Position numbers and translations under genes: made by a program
The notes under the pieces: model-generated
What the model was told of the DNA's origin: nothing
The model's input: only the letters and a program-made list of their open reading frames with translations
Databases searched by the model: none
Shown: positions 33,853 through 41,354 of the stretch, one piece after another
How positions within the stretch are numbered: the first letter of the stretch is position 1
How the letters are laid out: each line of letters starts with the position of its first letter
Source: JACMRI01 sp043778625
GTDB lineage: Bacteria; Bacteroidota; Bacteroidia; UBA4408
Assembly (NCBI GenBank): GCA_043778625.1
Contig: JAYWFU010000104.1
Coordinates: 1-64,000, forward strand
DNA length: 64,000 bases
Direction of reading: 5' to 3'

Positions 33853-35019
33853 TTAGTGCGCAGTTAATGTATTAAACTTAGCAATGTACTGTTTTACAAG
33901 CGTTGCCCAGTTAAATTGTTGCTGCGTTATAAGTATGCTATTATTTTGTTTTTGAAGCAATGTTTCTCCACTAGTAATGAGTGCTTGTAACAGTGTTTGA
34001 CTTATAGTAGCTACATTACAATTAGGCATTAACCAACCGTTGGTGGTACTCACCATAGCATTTACAGCGCCTACATTAGTGGCTATTATGGCATTGCCAC
34101 TTGCCATGGCTTCGAGTATAACATTGGGCATACCCTCGGCGTAACTAGGACAAATTAATACGTCGGTAGTGCACAAAAGTTGTTGTAACTGCGAGGCTTG
34201 GCTAATGCTACCGTGATATATACAATTGCTAAATTTTAAATGTAGCGAAGTGGGTATTGGCCCTACGAAATGAAACTCGCAATTTAATAGTTCGTTTTGC
34301 TGTAATTGTTGTATTGCTTGGTGTAGTTCCTCAATACCCTTGCGGCGTTCGTAGCGGCCAACAAATATTATTTTACGCACCCCATTTACTTGGGTGCGAG
34401 GTGGGCTTATCCAATCCAAATCAATACCTGTGGGTATGTTAGTAATGTTAGCTAATTTAACCCCTCGCTGTTGTATAATAGTAGTAATATTACCTCCGTA
34501 AGATACTACTGCAGTGGCTTTGCGTAGGTTGTACTTTACTGCAGGACGGAGTAAGTACTGTTTTAGTTTTTCAGTAAATGATGCTGCCCGTTGCCACATT
34601 TCTAGCCCATGAAACTTAACTACAACGGGTAATATTACGCCCAAGCGTTTTTTATGGGCTAATAAATACCATGCACTAAATCCCTTAGCAAACACTAGGC
34701 TTTCGGTAGTTTTGTGTTGAATAAAATACTCCGTTAATAATTTAGAATATTGGTACGAATAGTACAAGTAATGCCCTATAAACTTTTTTCCTGTAGGGAA
34801 TTGAAAACAATTAAATGTAATAAAGGCTAACTCTTCGGTAGTAAAATAATGGTTATAATTTAATGATTGTTGTTGCTCATCATTCAACACATGATACAGC
34901 GTAACTCTTACCTTATTTTGTGCTAAGTGTTTAATTAAATTGTACGAATGTTTTTGCATTCCGCCCATTACGTAGGGGTATATACCATCCGTAAAAAAAG
35001 CGATGTGTAACGGTTGCAT
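33853..35019 (-). CDS. Glycosyltransferase family 4 protein
   Basis: 388 aa, no signal peptide. GT-B fold: N-terminal acceptor domain with FTDGIYPYVMGGMQKHSYNL (glycine-rich loop) and the nucleotide-sugar domain beginning IIFVGRYERRKGIEELHQAI. The EX7E motif is in CPSYAEGMPNVILEAMASG (Glu pair near 299/307). Transfers a sugar from an activated donor during surface polysaccharide synthesis; donor and acceptor unknown. Its ATG overlaps the stop of the upstream glycosyltransferase by 1 nt (TAATG), indicating translational coupling. Confidence 0.9.
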   Translation of the reverse strand: MQPLHIAFFTDGIYPYVMGGMQKHSYNLIKHLAQNKVRVTLYHVLNDEQQQSLNYNHYFTTEELAFITFNCFQFPTGKKFIGHYLYYSYQYSKLLTEYFIQHKTTESLVFAKGFSAWYLLAHKKRLGVILPVVVKFHGLEMWQRAASFTEKLKQYLLRPAVKYNLRKATAVVSYGGNITTIIQQRGVKLANITNIPTGIDLDWISPPRTQVNGVRKIIFVGRYERRKGIEELHQAIQQLQQNELLNCEFHFVGPIPTSLHLKFSNCIYHGSISQASQLQQLLCTTDVLICPSYAEGMPNVILEAMASGNAIIATNVGAVNAMVSTTNGWLMPNCNVATISQTLLQALITSGETLLQKQNNSILITQQQFNWATLVKQYIAKFNTLTAH

Positions 35020-36125
35020 TAGGCTAGTAAGGTTTTGTAATTAGCAATAACAACAGCACTATTTTTACTGTAGTACTTTAGTGCAAATTGCCTATTAGCA
35101 GTGCGCTGTGCCTGTGTTGGCTTTGTTAAAACTATTGGTGTAATAATCTCATCCACTACTACTCCTAAATTATTAGTAAGCACTTGCGCCGAACAATCGC
35201 CAATGTTATTGGAAATTATTACTTGCAACCCGCACGTCAAGTATTCACCAAACTTAACGGGCGAAGCTACTGTGTTAGTAGTGCTTTTCTCACGAAACAA
35301 TAGGCCATAATCAGCTTGTTGTAATAATAGTGGTACTTGGTTGTGTGCTACTTTTTGTTGTGTAACCCGAGTGCCAAATTGTTGTTGCAATTGTATAATT
35401 ACGGAATGTGCATCGCTCAAAAAAATGATGCTTGCCGTTGGATTATTAACTAGTATGTTAATGAGCAGTTGCTGTACCAAATTTACCGATTGCCAACCCG
35501 CCAACGACCCTGCATACACTAGCTGTATAGTATTGGTGGTGAGTGGTGTAATTTCAGTTTTCAAAAACAAAGTATCAACCGTGCAAGGTATTACTACATG
35601 AGTAGTAGCGTTGTAACCATAAGTAGTTTGCCAACAATTAACCAGCGCATTACTAACTGATAGGCGGTAATTCGCTTTTGTTATAGCGGTTTGCTCTAGC
35701 CTTGTAATATCTTGCAAATTAATGCTACCGTTGCCTACGCTGTACTCCGCTACTTCGGCAGCTATAGCGCCACGGCCATCGTACACTACTTTTATTTTCT
35801 TGAGTAACAACTGTACTAGCAATGCTATGTTAGTAGCGTAAACACTACGCGCCACAATAGTTTTGGGGTTGTAATAAAGTGTTATTAATAACAATGTGAG
35901 CATATTAAGTTTCCATAACTTAACCGTTGGAAACATAGGTGCAACTACAGCTTCGGGCAATAGTTGATATATAGTGTGTTTAGTACTAAAGTAATTACGC
36001 ACCGATACAAACGCCACAAGCTTTGTGGGAGTAGCCAATTGGGTATTCCAACAATTTACTACGTCTATTACCTGCGAATTGTAAATTCCGCTAGGCGCAT
36101 CGTTAAAGGTTACATACAGTACCAC
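35019..36125 (-). CDS. Glycosyltransferase, GT-B type
   Basis: 368 aa. N-terminal domain with IVARSVYATNIALLVQLLLK and VVYDGRGAIAAEVAEYS (typical of GT4-like proteins), then VSNALVNCWQTTYGYN and VIPCTVDT at the domain boundary. The donor domain has LVYAGSLAGWQSVNL, then ADYGLLFREKSTTNTVASPVK and FGEYLTCGLQVIIS, where the second E of EX7E sits in a weaker context than in its neighbour. Coupled by TAATG to the next glycosyltransferase and 13 nt after wecB. Role in assembly of the same surface glycan is inferred. Confidence 0.85.
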   Translation of the reverse strand: MVLYVTFNDAPSGIYNSQVIDVVNCWNTQLATPTKLVAFVSVRNYFSTKHTIYQLLPEAVVAPMFPTVKLWKLNMLTLLLITLYYNPKTIVARSVYATNIALLVQLLLKKIKVVYDGRGAIAAEVAEYSVGNGSINLQDITRLEQTAITKANYRLSVSNALVNCWQTTYGYNATTHVVIPCTVDTLFLKTEITPLTTNTIQLVYAGSLAGWQSVNLVQQLLINILVNNPTASIIFLSDAHSVIIQLQQQFGTRVTQQKVAHNQVPLLLQQADYGLLFREKSTTNTVASPVKFGEYLTCGLQVIISNNIGDCSAQVLTNNLGVVVDEIITPIVLTKPTQAQRTANRQFALKYYSKNSAVVIANYKTLLA

Positions 36126-36138
36126 TTAATTTTTGTAG

Positions 36139-37224
36139 TTATAGTTTACTCCACACTTCTACAATACGTTGTGTAGCCTTGCCATCCCAAAGGGGTGGTA
36201 CTGTGCCCGTTTTGTAAGTGCCTGCCGTTATTTGATTAATGTATAACTTTACGTTGCTGGCATTGCACAAAGTGTTAGTGCCTAAGATGCATGTAACAGG
36301 GCGCTCCGTATTATCACGTAGGGTAAGGCATGGTACTTTGTTAAAGGTGGTTTCCTCCTGCACTCCGCCACTATCAGTTACTACAAATGCACTGTGTTTA
36401 ATTAATTTTTGAAACGCAAAATAATCCAACGGGTCAGTAAACAATAGATTCTTAATAGCTGTTAGCTCCTGCAATAAACCAAATTTTTGTAAGTTATTGT
36501 GCGTGCGCGGATGTATAGGAAACACTACTTGATGCGTAGTGGCAATGTGTTGTATTAAATCAACTATTACTGCTAAACCTTGTGCAGTATCTACGTTTGA
36601 CGGGCGATGCATCGTCATCAAACAATAGGTATTAGGCATTATGTTTTTATCAGTAAGTATGGTAGCGGCATCAATTTGGGATTTAAAAGCTACCAAAGTA
36701 TCAATCATTGTATTACCTACAAAATGTAAACTTTCAGGATCTTTTTTATCGTTTAATAAGTTGGTGGTAGCTATTTCCTCCGTAGTAAAAAAACACGTAG
36801 CAAGAGCATCGGTTACAATGCGGTTGTGCTCTTCGGGCATTGTGTTATCAAAACTACGTAGGCCGCTTTCGAGATGCATGAGTGGTATTTCCATTTTATT
36901 AGCTACCAAAGCGCCCGCAAGGGTAGAGTTTACATCGCCCACCACCATTAAATAATTGGGCTTGCCTATGGTATTAATTAATGTTTCGAGCGAAGAGAGT
37001 ATAGCTGCCATTTGCTGTAATGGCGAAGCTTGAGGTATGTTTAATAAATAATCAGGCTGGAGATTAAATTGGTCAAAAAAAACATCAGCCATTGCTGCGC
37101 CTGCGTGCTGGCCTGTATGTATTAGTTGTACTTTTAAGTTGGGGTACTTAGCTACTTCGGTTTTAAATTGTGTTACTTTAATAAAGTTGGGGCGAGTGCC
37201 TATGAGTATGTATACTTTAATCAT
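36139..37224 (-). CDS. wecB: UDP-N-acetylglucosamine 2-epimerase (non-hydrolysing)
   Basis: 361 aa, the usual length. Interconverts UDP-GlcNAc and UDP-ManNAc, a precursor for ManNAc-containing surface glycans. Family motifs: IGTRPNFIKVTQF at the start, VVGDVNSTLAGALVA, HLESGLRSFDNTMPEEHNRI (catalytic acidic and His region), TMHRPSNVD and VVTDSGGVQEE (nucleotide binding). Overlaps the upstream deacetylase-like gene by 8 nt and is followed after 13 nt by two glycosyltransferases, forming a four-gene glycan operon. Confidence 0.94.
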   Translation of the reverse strand: MIKVYILIGTRPNFIKVTQFKTEVAKYPNLKVQLIHTGQHAGAAMADVFFDQFNLQPDYLLNIPQASPLQQMAAILSSLETLINTIGKPNYLMVVGDVNSTLAGALVANKMEIPLMHLESGLRSFDNTMPEEHNRIVTDALATCFFTTEEIATTNLLNDKKDPESLHFVGNTMIDTLVAFKSQIDAATILTDKNIMPNTYCLMTMHRPSNVDTAQGLAVIVDLIQHIATTHQVVFPIHPRTHNNLQKFGLLQELTAIKNLLFTDPLDYFAFQKLIKHSAFVVTDSGGVQEETTFNKVPCLTLRDNTERPVTCILGTNTLCNASNVKLYINQITAGTYKTGTVPPLWDGKATQRIVEVWSKL

Positions 37225-38299
37225 TAATTTCAGAAATTTTTCTAAAATTAGTATTTATTGTGTAATTGCTACTTACGTGTTTTAAAAACAAATTAAGTAT
37301 AGTTAAATTATGCTTATTTACCATTTTGGAATGCGATATAAATTGCATATAATTATTATTTTTAATAAACTTACAATAACATTTTAAATTAAACATGGTG
37401 AGGAGTTCCACACTTACCATTTCGTAATTATTAGTAACTAGTTTAGTGTTATTATGGGGTGTTTTGGCTGCCTGCCCATCACCCCAAGTGGTATAGCCTA
37501 GTTTCCATAATAGTTTATTAACTAACTTACTTTTAAAATTAAACCACTTACTATTAGGGCGTTGCCAAGCACTTATACTCAGTTCAACAAAAGCTCCATT
37601 TTTATTTATTGCAGTAATATCATCTTCAAACCTGTAGATGTGTTGCTCCACTACTGTACTATAGTCGTAGTAAAAATCTTCGTTTAAATTAACGTGCTTA
37701 TTCAAGCAACTAAAGTCGTATTTGATGTTGTTACGCTTAAATGTTTCAACTAAAAATTCAAATGGTTGTATGCTCCAACCTCCGGCTCGGTAGCAATCAA
37801 ATTGAGCTATAGGCGCAGCTAATATTGTACTTAATAAGGCTTGACTTTGTTGCACAAGGGTGTTAACTGTATTTATATTAAGTGTGTGCAAGCGGTAATT
37901 AGTATAGTTAGTTAATTGCCAAGTGTTAGTGTTTTCGCTGTAAGTAGCCTTATTCCAGTGTGGATGTAAGTGTATATGTATTTCCCAGCCATTGCGATGC
38001 AAAAATTGTAATTGTGCACAAATACTCTCGTAATCGTACTGGGCGTTAGCGTTATTAATTGTTTGTAATCGTAATAAATAGGTGGTATCAACAAACAAAA
38101 TGCCCTTGCAACCATAGTTTTCTAAAACTGTAAATAGCGCATTGGTAGGTTCTATAAGGCATTTAGCTACTGAACCACTGTCGTGCCCAAGATACAGTTC
38201 ATAGTCAAAAGTAAAGAGTAAATGTTTGCTGTTAGATTTCAAAGCTAAATTATTGATACATATAATATCCAAGCGTAAAATTAATTTTTTGTGGCACAC
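37217..38299 (-). CDS. Polysaccharide deacetylase-like protein, first gene of the glycan operon
   Basis: 360 aa as read from a GTG at 38299; no ATG lies near the conserved start, and a TTG nine codons on is an alternative. NodB-like elements: LLFTFDYELYLGHDSGS (metal Asp), GILFVDTTYLLRL, WEIHIHLHPHWNK (metal His pair), FDCYRAGGWSIQP. No signal peptide with this start. Predicted to deacetylate an intermediate of the surface glycan made by the downstream wecB and glycosyltransferase products. The 3' end overlaps wecB by 8 nt. The start is uncertain, the family fairly sure. Confidence 0.8.
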   Translation of the reverse strand: MCHKKLILRLDIICINNLALKSNSKHLLFTFDYELYLGHDSGSVAKCLIEPTNALFTVLENYGCKGILFVDTTYLLRLQTINNANAQYDYESICAQLQFLHRNGWEIHIHLHPHWNKATYSENTNTWQLTNYTNYRLHTLNINTVNTLVQQSQALLSTILAAPIAQFDCYRAGGWSIQPFEFLVETFKRNNIKYDFSCLNKHVNLNEDFYYDYSTVVEQHIYRFEDDITAINKNGAFVELSISAWQRPNSKWFNFKSKLVNKLLWKLGYTTWGDGQAAKTPHNNTKLVTNNYEMVSVELLTMFNLKCYCKFIKNNNYMQFISHSKMVNKHNLTILNLFLKHVSSNYTINTNFRKISEIND

Positions 38300-38397
38300 G
38301 TAACAATAAATTAATTGCCCTTACGATTAGTTGCTTTATTTAACAGATAAAATGTTAAATTAACTGATGAGTTTATCATTAAATAAGCACTATAGTT

Positions 38398-38431
38398 ATT
38401 CATTCACAGCACAACTAGGACTAGCAGGGGG
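38398..38431 (+). repeat. Short right-end fragment of the island repeat, overlapping an immunity gene's stop
   Basis: ATTCATTCACAGCACAACTA followed by GGACTAGCAGGGGG matches the segment at 5047-5066 and then a degenerate GGGGG end, with the middle deleted. On the minus strand this fragment supplies the last codons (Ser-Pro-Cys) and the TAG stop of the gene at 38421-38942. Confidence 0.6.
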
Positions 38432-38942
38432 AATTAAAAATTTCATTCGAATTTAAAGTGTGTTTATACAAAAGATTGTCGTAATCAGCCATATTCCATT
38501 CTTTAAATTTGTAAAATGCTTTTAAAGCATTTTCGTATCTTATAGGAGAAATTATGGTTTGATAACTTAGCCGTGCAAATTCGTTAGCAGTAGCCTCTCG
38601 TAATATTTTCCCTTTATAATCTGTTATACTCATATCATTGGGAGATATGCCTAATTTATGGTAAGGTAAAACTATTTGACTTATATTTTCAATAAGATTT
38701 CCTATGACAGACCAACTATTATGATATAATTTTGCATCTAGTGAATAACCTAAAAATAAAATGGGAGATGAAGAGATGTTAGCTAAATCAACAACATGTT
38801 TTAAATCCTGTCTATAATCAAAAACAACCATAATAAAACAATCTTTTGTAATGGGAAAGTTCACTATCTGACCAAACCCTACTTGATTATTCGATAAAGG
38901 AATAGTAAATATATCTCCTACGTTTAATTTAAATTTTGCCAT
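38421..38942 (-). CDS. Imm26-like immunity protein
   Basis: 173 aa. The N-terminus MAKFKLNVGDIFTIPLSNNQ, then VGFGQIVNFPITKDCFIMVV, resembles the Imm26 family of polymorphic-toxin immunity proteins (GD-x-F-x-IPL ... G-x-G-x-V). No signal peptide, so it would act in the cytoplasm, as expected against a nuclease-type toxin. Five nt upstream lies the stop of a Lys/Arg-rich toxin tail (38948-39031). The 3' end runs into a repeat fragment, which provides the last three codons and the stop, so the native C-terminus may have been replaced. Family call from motif memory only. Confidence 0.6.
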   Translation of the reverse strand: MAKFKLNVGDIFTIPLSNNQVGFGQIVNFPITKDCFIMVVFDYRQDLKHVVDLANISSSPILFLGYSLDAKLYHNSWSVIGNLIENISQIVLPYHKLGISPNDMSITDYKGKILREATANEFARLSYQTIISPIRYENALKAFYKFKEWNMADYDNLLYKHTLNSNEIFNSPC

Positions 38943-38947
38943 TATTA

Positions 38948-39031
38948 TTATCTCTTTTTTGCATTTCGCTTATTTGATAGTTTTCCATCAGGATTTTTTT
39001 TGTTTTTCACTCCCTCTTCTAAGTCAATATG
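38948..39031 (-). pseudogene. Beheaded toxin C-terminal tail (tail 2)
   Basis: The minus strand encodes HIDLEEGVKNKKNPDGKLSN, then KRNAKKR and TAA, ending 5 nt before the Imm26-like start codon. The His codon abuts the CCCC end of repeat copy B (39032). Basic, Lys/Asn-rich endings like this are common in nuclease toxin tips. Only 27 codons remain; no toxin body is present. It is in a different frame relative to the repeat than tails 1 and 3. Confidence 0.5.
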
Positions 39032-39201
39032 CCCCTGCTGGCGCGAGCATGTTGCTCGTGTCCGCTACCATTGTACCAAACTTTATTTTCTTATTTACTA
39101 TCATTAATTATTACAATTAGTTTTTATTTTTTAATGAATACCAGCAACATGCTCGCACTAGCTTATACTACACGCTTACCTAACGCTAGAGCTAGCGGGG
39201 G
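39032..39201 (+). repeat. Complete ~170-bp island repeat, copy B
   Basis: 170 bp from CCCCTGCTGGCGCGAGC to GCTAGAGCTAGCGGGGG. It contains the left hairpin CGAGCATGTTGCTCG, the AT-rich core and the right CAGCA-ACA-TGCTCG segment in the same order as copies A and C. It lies between tail 2 and the 3' end of the ankyrin gene, whose stop is 9 nt from the repeat. Confidence 0.85.
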
Positions 39202-39209
39202 TAGCATGG

Positions 39210-40103
39210 CTAATATTTTTCAAGATACTTTTTCCAATTATTTGGATAATCCTCTTTTATTTTTTTAAGTACAAATTCTGGTACCGGAGCATCTCGATAA
39301 TCAACACCTTTATTTTTTAAAAAATCTACAACCGCCATCTTTTCTAAATACTTTTTAGAATGTAAAGGTTGTAAATCCTCCCTTAAAAGTCCAACTATAT
39401 ATATCTTTTCTCCTCCTTCATAAAAGTTAGCTCTGTCAAAAATCATTAACGAATAATCAGCTCCTTTTTGAAGAAGATACAAAACAACGTCGTAATGCTT
39501 AAAAAGCAAAGCTTCGGCAAGAGGAAAAGCATTAAACTCATTTTTATAATTTATATTAGCTCCAACTTCCACAAGCATTTTTACTTTTTTTATAGGAGAT
39601 TGTGTTTCGGAGACATCACTAATCGCCAATAATAAAGGGGTTTGCCTTGTTGAATTACCAACTCTTCTTTCCCCCGTTTCTTCATCGTTTGGATTACCTT
39701 TATAAGCCAGCATTAATTGTAAAAAAGATGCGTTTTCATTTTTAAAATCTGTAATACCTGCAGAATAAATAATAGCAGATCTACCGTCATAATTACTATG
39801 TTTGTTTGGATCTGCTCCTAATTCTAACAACACTTTACATTCATTGTACTGTTTGTTTTGTACCGCTAACATTAATAATGTTTGCCCAAATATTACCTCT
39901 TGACAATTTACATCTACCTTATCTTCAATAATTATTTTTTTAATTTTACCCGTGTCTTCATTCTCTACTGCTTTAGCTAAATCCCATACTTGAGTTCCTT
40001 GAAACAACCTATAATCATTACCTCTTAAGGTAGATTTGTCTATGTCTTCACATGCGGAAAATAATAATGTTAACAATAGCAAAAGAATTGTTTTTTTATC
40101 CAT
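39210..40103 (-). CDS. Ankyrin-repeat lipoprotein, probable immunity protein
   Basis: 297 aa from the ATG at 40103 (MDKKTILLLLLTLLFSACED), which gives a clean lipobox (FSAC); a TTG further upstream would add five polar residues and spoil the signal. Ankyrin-like units: QTLLMLAVQNKQYNECKVLL, ELGADPNKHSNYDGRSAIIY, RQTPLLLAISD, KMLVEVGANINYKNEFNAFP, DVVLYLLQKGADYS. Ankyrin proteins occur as immunity proteins in polymorphic-toxin loci. Repeat copy C ends 20 nt before its start and copy B begins 9 nt after its stop, so it sits alone in a repeat-bounded cassette. The role is inferred from context. Confidence 0.65.
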   Translation of the reverse strand: MDKKTILLLLLTLLFSACEDIDKSTLRGNDYRLFQGTQVWDLAKAVENEDTGKIKKIIIEDKVDVNCQEVIFGQTLLMLAVQNKQYNECKVLLELGADPNKHSNYDGRSAIIYSAGITDFKNENASFLQLMLAYKGNPNDEETGERRVGNSTRQTPLLLAISDVSETQSPIKKVKMLVEVGANINYKNEFNAFPLAEALLFKHYDVVLYLLQKGADYSLMIFDRANFYEGGEKIYIVGLLREDLQPLHSKKYLEKMAVVDFLKNKGVDYRDAPVPEFVLKKIKEDYPNNWKKYLEKY

Positions 40104-40123
40104 ACGTATTTTTACCAATTTGA

Positions 40124-40294
40124 CCCCCCGCTGGCGCGAGCATTTTGCTCGTGTCCGCTACCATTGTACCTAACCTTAATTTTCTTGTTTACTATCATTA
40201 ATCATTACAATTAGTTTTTATTTTTTAATGAATACGAGCAACATGCTGGCACTAGCCTCAACTGCACGCCTACCTAACGCTAGAGCTAGCGGGG
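40124..40294 (+). repeat. Complete ~170-bp island repeat, copy C
   Basis: 171 bp from CCCCCCGCTGGCGCGAGC to GCTAGAGCTAGCGGGG. Its first ~65 bp are the same as copy D and its right end is the same as copy B for about 20 bp. The AT-rich core and both small hairpins are kept. It separates the ankyrin gene from the gene at 40298, whose TAA lies 3 nt beyond the G-run. Confidence 0.85.
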
Positions 40295-40297
40295 AAA

Positions 40298-40714
40298 TTA
40301 TTCTGGAAAAAAAACATATTGCGGTTCCAACACGTATTTATCATTTAATTTTTTAATCAGATTTTCTACAATCATAATTTCACTAATATAATTGTTTTTT
40401 TCAAAATTAAAACTATAAAAAACATCATCAAAATTAAAACCCCAACTTATAATTGATTTACCGTGACAAATATTTACTTTTCGCCATCCTGCCTCATCTG
40501 CTATTCCACTCACACCTGTAAATATCAAAAAAAAACCAGAACATTCTGTACTTTTTTTTAATTCATCAAAATATAAAAAAGTCTCTGGGAAATGTTCATT
40601 AATTAAATTTTTTTCATCAATAACACATTCTAGATAAGCAATGTTTGAAAAATCAATTGCGTCTATTTGAATCAAATTATCAATTAATTTTAATTTTAAT
40701 TTTAATTTATTCAT
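40298..40714 (-). CDS. Small unrecognised protein, probable immunity protein
   Basis: 138 aa from the ATG at 40714 (MNKLKLKLKLIDNLIQIDAI). I prefer this start because it lies 4 nt after the stop of a toxin-like tail (40719), the same spacing as in the intact RHS/immunity pair at 6543/6548; a longer frame would overlap the tail. No signal peptide or membrane segment. Body is acidic with FFLIFTGVSGIADEAGWRKV and HGKSIISWGFNFDDVFYSFN; no family recognised. The 3' end is flush with repeat copy C. The immunity role is inferred from position. Confidence 0.6.
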   Translation of the reverse strand: MNKLKLKLKLIDNLIQIDAIDFSNIAYLECVIDEKNLINEHFPETFLYFDELKKSTECSGFFLIFTGVSGIADEAGWRKVNICHGKSIISWGFNFDDVFYSFNFEKNNYISEIMIVENLIKKLNDKYVLEPQYVFFPE

Positions 40715-40718
40715 TGTA

Positions 40719-40884
40719 CTATTTTTGATAAAAAGGAAAAATTGAGCTTTTTGAATTATCAATATGATTTATAAATACTTTTACCTGGCTTGTAGGAGTA
40801 TTTGGGGTACTAATATTAAAACCTGCGTTATAAGAATATTTTGTAGCATATTTAATTCCATTCAAATCATAAAAATGTTGTTGG
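40719..40884 (-). pseudogene. Beheaded toxin C-terminal tail (tail 3)
   Basis: The minus strand is open from the edge of repeat copy D (40885) through QQHFYDLNGIKYATKYSYNA and SKSSIFPFYQK to a TAG at 40719-40721, 4 nt before the downstream immunity-type ATG. The 55 codons have protein-like composition but no start codon outside the repeat (the only Met codons lie inside the repeat itself). It looks like the end of an RHS or similar toxin tip cut at the repeat boundary. Confidence 0.55.
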
Positions 40885-41025
40885 CCCCCCGCTGGCGCGA
40901 GCATTTTGCTCGTGTCCGCTACCATTGTACCTAACCTTAATTTTCTTGTTATAATTATTCATTAACCTTACTCTTTTCATAAATAACTTCAACTGCTAGC
41001 TTAGCCTAAATTATACCGCTACCTA
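40885..41025 (+). repeat. Island repeat copy D with decayed right half
   Basis: The first 66 bp (CCCCCCGCTGGCGCGAGCAT onward, to 40950) match copy C base for base. The core is shortened, and 40988-41025 (GCTAGCTTAGCCTAAA..., then CTACCTAA) is a degenerate right half without the GGGG end. It forms the outer limit of the second island, about 90 nt from the tRNA-Arg terminator. Confidence 0.65.
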
Positions 41026-41116
41026 AATAATATCTCTTGGTGTTTTAATACTTATGATAAGTATAAATATTAGCATAAAAACATTTAGTAAATATAGTAC
41101 TAACAACATAAAAAAT

Positions 41117-41157
41117 AAAAACAGAATAGTCAAATAATATTTGACTATTCTGTTTTT
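41117..41157. terminator. Terminator of tRNA-Arg
   Basis: 18-bp perfect inverted repeat around a 5-nt loop (stem core ACAGAATAGTCAAA / TTTGACTATTCTGT) flanked by A- and T-runs, directly downstream of the minus-strand tRNA gene. Confidence 0.85.
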
Positions 41158-41159
41158 GT

Positions 41160-41231
41160 GGTCGCGCAGGGATTCGAACCCCGAACCTTCTCATCCGTAG
41201 TGAGATGCTATATCCATTAAGCCACGCAACC
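41160..41231 (-). tRNA. tRNA-Arg (anticodon ACG)
   Basis: Minus-strand 72-nt cloverleaf without encoded CCA. Acceptor arms GGTTGCG / CGCGACC pair with one G-U; anticodon arm TCTCA-CTACGGA-TGAGA gives ACG; T-arm CGGGG-TTCGAAT-CCCTG is canonical. ACG is normally edited to ICG by TadA and reads CGU/CGC/CGA. It marks the edge of the second toxin/immunity island, a common integration-prone setting, though no attachment-site duplication of its 3' end was found nearby. Confidence 0.95.
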
Positions 41232-41250
41232 GTTATTATTAATTGTGGTA

Positions 41251-41281
41251 CAAATATATTTTAAATTTATTTATATCCAAA
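41251..41281 (-). promoter_or_regulatory. Promoter of tRNA-Arg
   Basis: The minus strand has TTTG (around 41278-41281), 19 nt, then TATATTTG (41251-41258), an excellent match to the Bacteroidota TTTG / TAnnTTTG promoter, 20 nt upstream of the mature tRNA 5' end. Confidence 0.65.
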
Positions 41282-41354
41282 TAAAAAAAAAATAATTTAT
41301 TTACCTCTTTATTATCGTTTTTTTTAGTCTGTACTGTTGTATTATTTTTAGGTA

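Noticed and set aside
38398..41025. Integron-type gene cassette array with attC sites
   Set aside because: The gene-then-repeat layout is similar and ACCTAAC fits the RYYYAAC core, but the copies of that core within a repeat are in direct, not inverted, orientation, there is no matching GTTRRRY partner at the other end, and no integron integrase is visible in the window.
38398..41025. CRISPR array
   Set aside because: Repeat units are ~170 bp, spacers are whole genes of variable length, and no cas genes are present.
41160..41231. Attachment-site duplication of tRNA-Arg marking an integrated element
   Set aside because: No copy of the tRNA 3' end was found at the far side of the 38.4-41 kb island, and no integrase gene is present.
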